Positions 59,989 to 64,000 of a stretch of 64,000 nt of DNA are shown piece by piece (position 1 is the stretch's first letter; each line of letters starts with the position of its first letter). This DNA is from a bacterium. GTDB taxonomy: Bacteria; Bacteroidota; Ignavibacteria; Kapaibacteriales; UBA2268. The stretch spans positions 1 through 64,000 of the forward strand of contig JANJTB010000033.1 of NCBI GenBank assembly GCA_024711295.1, given 5' to 3'. The notes below the pieces were generated by a model, which ran no database searches, was not told the DNA's origin, and worked only from the letters and a program-made list of their open reading frames with translations. A program made the translations under genes and the position numbers.

Positions 59989-60022
59989 AAAGCAGTGACA
60001 TTTTTTGTTACTGCTTTTTTTT
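59989..60022 (+). terminator. Terminator of the fibronectin-like gene
   Basis: AAAGCAGTGAC (59989-59999) pairs with GTTACTGCTTT (60007-60017) with one G-U pair, followed by T residues to 60022. Confidence 0.85.
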
Positions 60023-60110
60023 ATTTTGTTAAAAACTTGATTTTTCTTGTTTTTAATGATATTTTTAACTAATTTTACATTTTAATGTTTAATTAATCCA
60101 GCAAAAAGAT

Positions 60111-62996
60111 ATGAAAAAGGTTTACCTGTTAATATTTATAATTCCAATGCTATGCTTATCGCAAAATCAAGATGAATTACAAAAAACCAGGGCAGTATTC
60201 AACAGGTACTTCAAATCGGCTCATCCGATACCTGATAAAGATGTAATAAAAAAGGCACCAATATTTTTATCTCAGGAATCCAGATTGCCAAAATTTCTGA
60301 ATGTAAATACTACATCTGATGAATTATCATCAGAGCCAAATAAAATGCAAAATGAGTCATCAATCTCTGTTAATCCGACAGATTCGCAAAATTTGATAGC
60401 ATCTGCAGTTGATTATAGAGCCAACTCGTCAACCTGGGTATATGTTTCGAGTGACGGTGGAAGCTCGTGGCGAAATCTGAACCTTGGCAAACCTTATCCC
60501 AACTGGCGTTCAACCAATGACCCATCAGTGATGTTTGATGGAGAGGGAATTGGCTATCTGTGTTATGGAGGATTTGGTGATGTTGAGAATTCAAGCGCCG
60601 GTTTGGTAGGTGAAAATGGTGTTTTCATTGCAAAAACTACTGACAAAGGTATTACATGGAAAGCACATATACCGGTTATAATTCATTTAGGGAACCAAAC
60701 ATTAGATTCTACATTCGAGGATAAATACTATGTGCAGGTTGATAATTCAAAATCGAGTCCATATTACAGGCATGTTTATGTACCCTGGAAAAGAGTAACC
60801 CCTAGAGATTCAGCTACACAAATTGTAATCTCAAAATCAGTTGATTTTGGTGAAACATGGAGTAAACCAGTTAATATAAGTAATAGATTATCAGGAAGCA
60901 GTGAAGATACAACATTTGGCCAAAGCTTTCCATTAGCACTTACAGGTCCTGAGGGTGAGCTTTATGTAGTATGGAACCATGGAATTGAGCACGGAGTTGG
61001 ATTTGCTAAGTCATTGGACGGAGGAGCTACATTTACCAGCCCTAAAGTAGTACATAAATATAATATATTCGGTGAGACAAAGATGCTAATCGGGCAGGGC
61101 TTCAGACATGTTGTAAAAGGAACCGTCCGTGCAGAAGCTTATCCATCAGCTGTTTGCGATATTACAGATGGACCAAACAGGGGGAACATTTACCTTACCT
61201 GGTCTGCTGATAATTATCCTAATGTTTATTTTTCGAAGTCAACCGACAAAGGTGAATCATGGAGTAAGCCAATAATTATTCACTCAGATACAACAAACGA
61301 TCAATTCTGGCATTGGTTAAGTATTGACCCCACTACAGGTGATCTGGGTGTTATGTTTTTGGATTCCAGAAATGATCCTGCGAACATCATGGTAGAGTGT
61401 TTTGTAGCATATTCAAGCGACGGCGGTGATACTTGGATTGACAGAAGAATTTCAGACATCAACAGTGACTTGAGACTTAATCCTTTTCAAGGCAATAATT
61501 TCGCAGGTGACTACAGCGGAAATGCATTTTATGATGGAATCATATATCCTTCATGGGTAGATATGCGAAATGCTGTCACCAACATTGCTGATAGCGATGT
61601 ATTTACTGCAATAGTCAATACCAGAGCACCCGAGCCGCCGGAAGAATTCAAAGGATTAAGTGATTTAAACAACCCTGTTGATATTAATTTGTCATGGATA
61701 CCTCCTACCAAAAGAGCATTTGGCCAAGAATTACAAAATGATGAGTACGAACTTAAGATTTTTAAAAACAATGAATTTTTTAAGACTCTACCTGGAGGTA
61801 GTGAGCAAATAAACGATAATGATGTTATATCCTTTGAAAAATATGATTACAGAATATTTGCTCAATCAGGCAAAGATTTCAGCATTAGCCGAGAAATTAC
61901 AGTGTACCCGGGTGGTTCAAAACAACCGGATATTCCTGATATAGTTAAGTCATCAGGGAATTACACCAATGATATATTACTTGATGTTAAGCTACCCGGT
62001 AAAAGAAGCGACAAAATCACACCTTTAGTGAATCTGCAAGGTTTGGAATTATTTAGAAACGGTGTATTGACCAAAACTGTACCTCTTAACTCCATGGATA
62101 CAGGGAAAGTATCCCAATTTATTGATAATAGCGGCAGAATTGGATTCTTTAATTACAAGGCCAGGGTATTTGATTTCTTTGAAAAATTAAAGGTCAATAC
62201 AAGCAGTGAATTTTCTGCTGAAGTTAATATTTTCACAGGGTCATATCTTGATAATTTACAAGAGAATTTTGATAATCTAAGTCTTGCAGATTATTATATT
62301 ACTAATAATTGGGAAACAACAGATGAAGTTGCGGTATCAGGCAAATTTTCATTCACAAATGCAAAAAATCGTAAGTATATCGGAAATCAATTTGACACTT
62401 TAGTATTCTTACCTATAAAGCAAATTGAAAACGAAGATTTATATATGACATTTATGCAAATATGCGCTGTATTTCCTGATGATTCATCACTAATCGAAAT
62501 TTCGTATGATAATATGGAAAGTTGGTCGGTTCTTGCAAATTTCAATCAGTCACTATTTGAGGAATGGCGTGATACACAATTATCAAATTCAGATTGGAAA
62601 TTTACCAGATTGACAATACCTTATAACAAAAATTCTGATAGAGTGTTTGTTAGGGCAAGATTCAGATCGAATGTATTACGACATGGCGACGGATGGTACC
62701 TTGATGATGTTGTGATTGGTCCAAAGACACTATCAGTTGAGGCTACAAATAATGATGATTTTGTTTCATTGCTACCTAATCCTGCAAATGACTATATAAA
62801 ATTAATTTCTAAAAATGATTTTATCAATAGTGTTAGAGTAATTGACATGCTCGGAAATACCGCTGTTGAGCTGACAGCTGATAATGTTTCGGACATGACT
62901 GTATATTTGAGAGATTGTGCATCAGGAATTTATTTTGTTGAAATAATAAATTCTAAGAACATCATAAGCAGAAAATTGTTACTTTTAAGAAAATAG
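60111..62996 (+). CDS. Secreted BNR-repeat (sialidase-like) protein with T9SS sorting domain
   Basis: A 961-residue exported protein; signal peptide 1-17 ends in L-S-Q. A beta-propeller of about 430 residues carries Asp-box repeats: S-S-D-G-G-S-S-W near 113, T-T-D-K-G-I-T-W near 176, S-V-D-F-G-E-T-W near 243, S-L-D-G-G-A-T-F near 302, S-T-D-K-G-E-S-W near 378 and S-S-D-G-G-D-T-W near 436. Sialidase catalysis needs an Arg triad, a nucleophilic Tyr/Glu pair and an Asp, which I could not place with confidence, so enzyme activity is unproven. Beta-sandwich and immunoglobulin-like domains follow. A jelly-roll segment with D-G-W-Y-L-D-D-V precedes the T9SS domain (L-L-P-N-P-A-N-D, then C-A-S-G-I-Y-F-V). 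Confidence 0.9.
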   Translation: MKKVYLLIFIIPMLCLSQNQDELQKTRAVFNRYFKSAHPIPDKDVIKKAPIFLSQESRLPKFLNVNTTSDELSSEPNKMQNESSISVNPTDSQNLIASAVDYRANSSTWVYVSSDGGSSWRNLNLGKPYPNWRSTNDPSVMFDGEGIGYLCYGGFGDVENSSAGLVGENGVFIAKTTDKGITWKAHIPVIIHLGNQTLDSTFEDKYYVQVDNSKSSPYYRHVYVPWKRVTPRDSATQIVISKSVDFGETWSKPVNISNRLSGSSEDTTFGQSFPLALTGPEGELYVVWNHGIEHGVGFAKSLDGGATFTSPKVVHKYNIFGETKMLIGQGFRHVVKGTVRAEAYPSAVCDITDGPNRGNIYLTWSADNYPNVYFSKSTDKGESWSKPIIIHSDTTNDQFWHWLSIDPTTGDLGVMFLDSRNDPANIMVECFVAYSSDGGDTWIDRRISDINSDLRLNPFQGNNFAGDYSGNAFYDGIIYPSWVDMRNAVTNIADSDVFTAIVNTRAPEPPEEFKGLSDLNNPVDINLSWIPPTKRAFGQELQNDEYELKIFKNNEFFKTLPGGSEQINDNDVISFEKYDYRIFAQSGKDFSISREITVYPGGSKQPDIPDIVKSSGNYTNDILLDVKLPGKRSDKITPLVNLQGLELFRNGVLTKTVPLNSMDTGKVSQFIDNSGRIGFFNYKARVFDFFEKLKVNTSSEFSAEVNIFTGSYLDNLQENFDNLSLADYYITNNWETTDEVAVSGKFSFTNAKNRKYIGNQFDTLVFLPIKQIENEDLYMTFMQICAVFPDDSSLIEISYDNMESWSVLANFNQSLFEEWRDTQLSNSDWKFTRLTIPYNKNSDRVFVRARFRSNVLRHGDGWYLDDVVIGPKTLSVEATNNDDFVSLLPNPANDYIKLISKNDFINSVRVIDMLGNTAVELTADNVSDMTVYLRDCASGIYFVEIINSKNIISRKLLLLRK

Positions 62997-63022
62997 AATT
63001 CAAAAAAAATACAGGAGATTTT

Positions 63023-63517
63023 ATGAATCTGGAAGAAGTGTTTACATCGGAAGAAATTTCCGAGCTATTGATTGCGCCTGCAAGGGTTTTTAATCTTATC
63101 GGCAAAGCTGATGAAAAAATTGATAAAAAGGAGTCAAAAGCTTATGAAAATTTTATATTAAATTATAAAAAGCTCGACTCAGAACTTGCCAGAGATTTAT
63201 TTTTAAAAATTAGTTCACCTGATGAGCTAATTACCAAAAGATCTAATTCAAGTATGGACGACAGGGCATCACTAAGATATTTATCGGCTTTACTCGACCG
63301 AAAATTAGACAGGGATTCTGCGGTAGATTACAAAATTACCTTAGTATCATTAGGTTATTATGTAGCATATTCCTCTGGTGGATTCTTTGAAGAAAAGGTA
63401 AATGATGACGAAACAGAGTCCTTGATTTTACTATGTAAAGATTTAGACCTGACACTTCGTGAGTTACTGAACTCGAATCAAATACAAAAATTGTTAAACC
63501 GAGTAATCGAAAACTGA
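63023..63517 (+). CDS. Small helical protein, possibly TerB-like
   Basis: A 164-residue acidic, mostly helical cytoplasmic protein without signal or membrane segments. A Shine-Dalgarno AGGAG precedes the ATG. Residues about 22-50 contain I-G-K-A-D-E-K-I-D-K-K-E, which resembles the A-D-G-x-I-x-x-x-E metal-binding pattern of TerB/DjlA-type domains. The repeat of that pattern expected later in the chain is not clear, so the call is tentative. It follows the BNR protein by 26 bases and may be cotranscribed, but the two have no evident functional link. Confidence 0.6.
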   Translation: MNLEEVFTSEEISELLIAPARVFNLIGKADEKIDKKESKAYENFILNYKKLDSELARDLFLKISSPDELITKRSNSSMDDRASLRYLSALLDRKLDRDSAVDYKITLVSLGYYVAYSSGGFFEEKVNDDETESLILLCKDLDLTLRELLNSNQIQKLLNRVIEN

Positions 63518-63540
63518 TTAACTCCATTTCTATTGACTAC

Positions 63541-63577
63541 AATAATGGCTTCTGATTTCAATTGGAAGCCATTATTT
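63541..63577. terminator. Terminator hairpin between convergent genes
   Basis: AATAATGGCTTC (63541-63552) pairs perfectly with GAAGCCATTATT (63565-63576) around a 12-base loop. The T tract is short, so strength is uncertain. It separates the TerB-like gene from murE. Confidence 0.65.
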
Positions 63578-64000
63578 CAGGAAAATTTTTCCAGCTCCTC
63601 AACATCGTCGAAGTGAAATTTTTGATTACCAATAATTTGATATTTCTCATGCCCCTTCCCAGCAACAAGAATTACATCACCATGTTGCGATTTTGAGTAT
63701 GCATATTCAATTGCTTTCCTTCTATCTGATATTGCAACAAAATCAGATTCTTTGTCCACTCCGGCCAAAATATCATCAATTATTCTCAAATCATTCTCGG
63801 TTCTAGGATTGTCGGAGGTGATAATTGTCAGGTCGGCAAGCTGTGTTGAGATTTTGCCCATTTCAGGTCGCTTTGTCTTATCTCTGTCTCCCCCACAACC
63901 AAAGACGCAAATCAAACGGTGACTTGACTTTTCTTTGCTTAAAATTGCCTTAGAGGATAAAATTGCCTTTTCCAATGCATCAGGTGTATGGGCGTAATCT
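63577..64000 (-). CDS. murE: UDP-MurNAc-tripeptide synthetase MurE, C-terminal fragment
   Basis: The gene enters from beyond the window; the last 140 codons are seen. The fragment begins in D-Y-A-H-T-P-D-A-L-E-K-A, the start of the Mur-ligase C-terminal domain. It continues with V-F-G-C-G-G-D-R-D-K-T-K-R-P and S-D-N-P-R-T-E-N. The D-N-P-R signature marks the enzyme adding meso-diaminopimelate rather than lysine. The conserved G-K-G-H-E sequence lies near the end. It acts in the cytoplasm in peptidoglycan precursor synthesis. A TTG at 63975 is in the middle of the gene and is not the start. Confidence 0.95.
   Translation of the reverse strand, partial: DYAHTPDALEKAILSSKAILSKEKSSHRLICVFGCGGDRDKTKRPEMGKISTQLADLTIITSDNPRTENDLRIIDDILAGVDKESDFVAISDRRKAIEYAYSKSQHGDVILVAGKGHEKYQIIGNQKFHFDDVEELEKFS

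Noticed and set aside
1-64000. CRISPR arrays, integrases, insertion sequences or prophage genes
   Set aside because: No regularly spaced repeats, recombinase motifs or terminal inverted repeats were found, even around the defence operon.

Overview
This AT-rich window (64 kb) looks like chromosome from a member of the Bacteroidota/Chlorobiota group, possibly an Ignavibacteria- or Kapabacteria-like lineage. Several proteins end in type IX secretion (T9SS) C-terminal sorting domains. A PorZ-like T9SS component is present, one protein ends in an IPTLxxWG exosortase signal, and candidate promoters fit the Bacteroidota TTTG/TAnnTTTG pattern. Complex I is an eleven-gene nuoABCDHIJKLMN operon without nuoEFG. 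MurE carries the DNPR signature, so the peptidoglycan is of the diaminopimelate type. The phylum-level assignment is an inference; no rRNA is present to settle it.

Region by region. 1-403: the end of a surface protein with an IPTL-CTERM signal. 610-6855: a six-gene defence operon. It holds an HsdR_N-HsdM fusion (nuclease plus adenine methylase, no translocase), two uncharacterised genes (one DUF1828/DUF1829-like), a KwaA-like four-helix membrane protein, a KwaB-like DUF4868 protein and a two-domain HsdS. A Kiwa-like anti-phage pair therefore appears nested between the methylase and specificity genes of a restriction-modification system. The last codons of hsdM are repeated just before kwaA, a footprint of how the cassette was assembled. 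7290-11116: an unknown membrane protein, a flavodoxin, an ArsR-type repressor and a glycosyltransferase. 11295-22731: thrS, two T9SS cargo proteins (a VWA protein and an M1 peptidase), a eukaryotic-type citrate synthase, porZ, ribH and a lipoprotein FKBP. 22888-27848: a double-OmpA protein, coaBC split by a frameshift in an A10 tract, an outer-membrane-type gene broken by two in-frame stops, and a small beta-barrel protein.

28040-35128 is housekeeping: tRNA-Gln, prs and rplY forward; greA, ribBA, yajC, tgt, rpsP and ffh reverse. 35305-42811 holds a FecA-like TonB receptor and a recJ plus Dna2-like helicase-nuclease pair. 42919-46532 carries rsgA, acs and a DUF302 protein. 46666-57576 is the Nuo operon, with a NuoI that has an unusual charged tail of about 100 residues. 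58017-63517 has two large T9SS cargo proteins (fibronectin-like and BNR/sialidase-like) and a small TerB-like protein. The window ends inside murE.

The recurring themes are export and display of surface proteins, central and respiratory metabolism (citrate synthase, acetyl-CoA synthetase, complex I) and an accessory defence island. Best candidates for new biology are the Kiwa-in-restriction-operon arrangement with its two unknown companion genes, and the coaBC frameshift.
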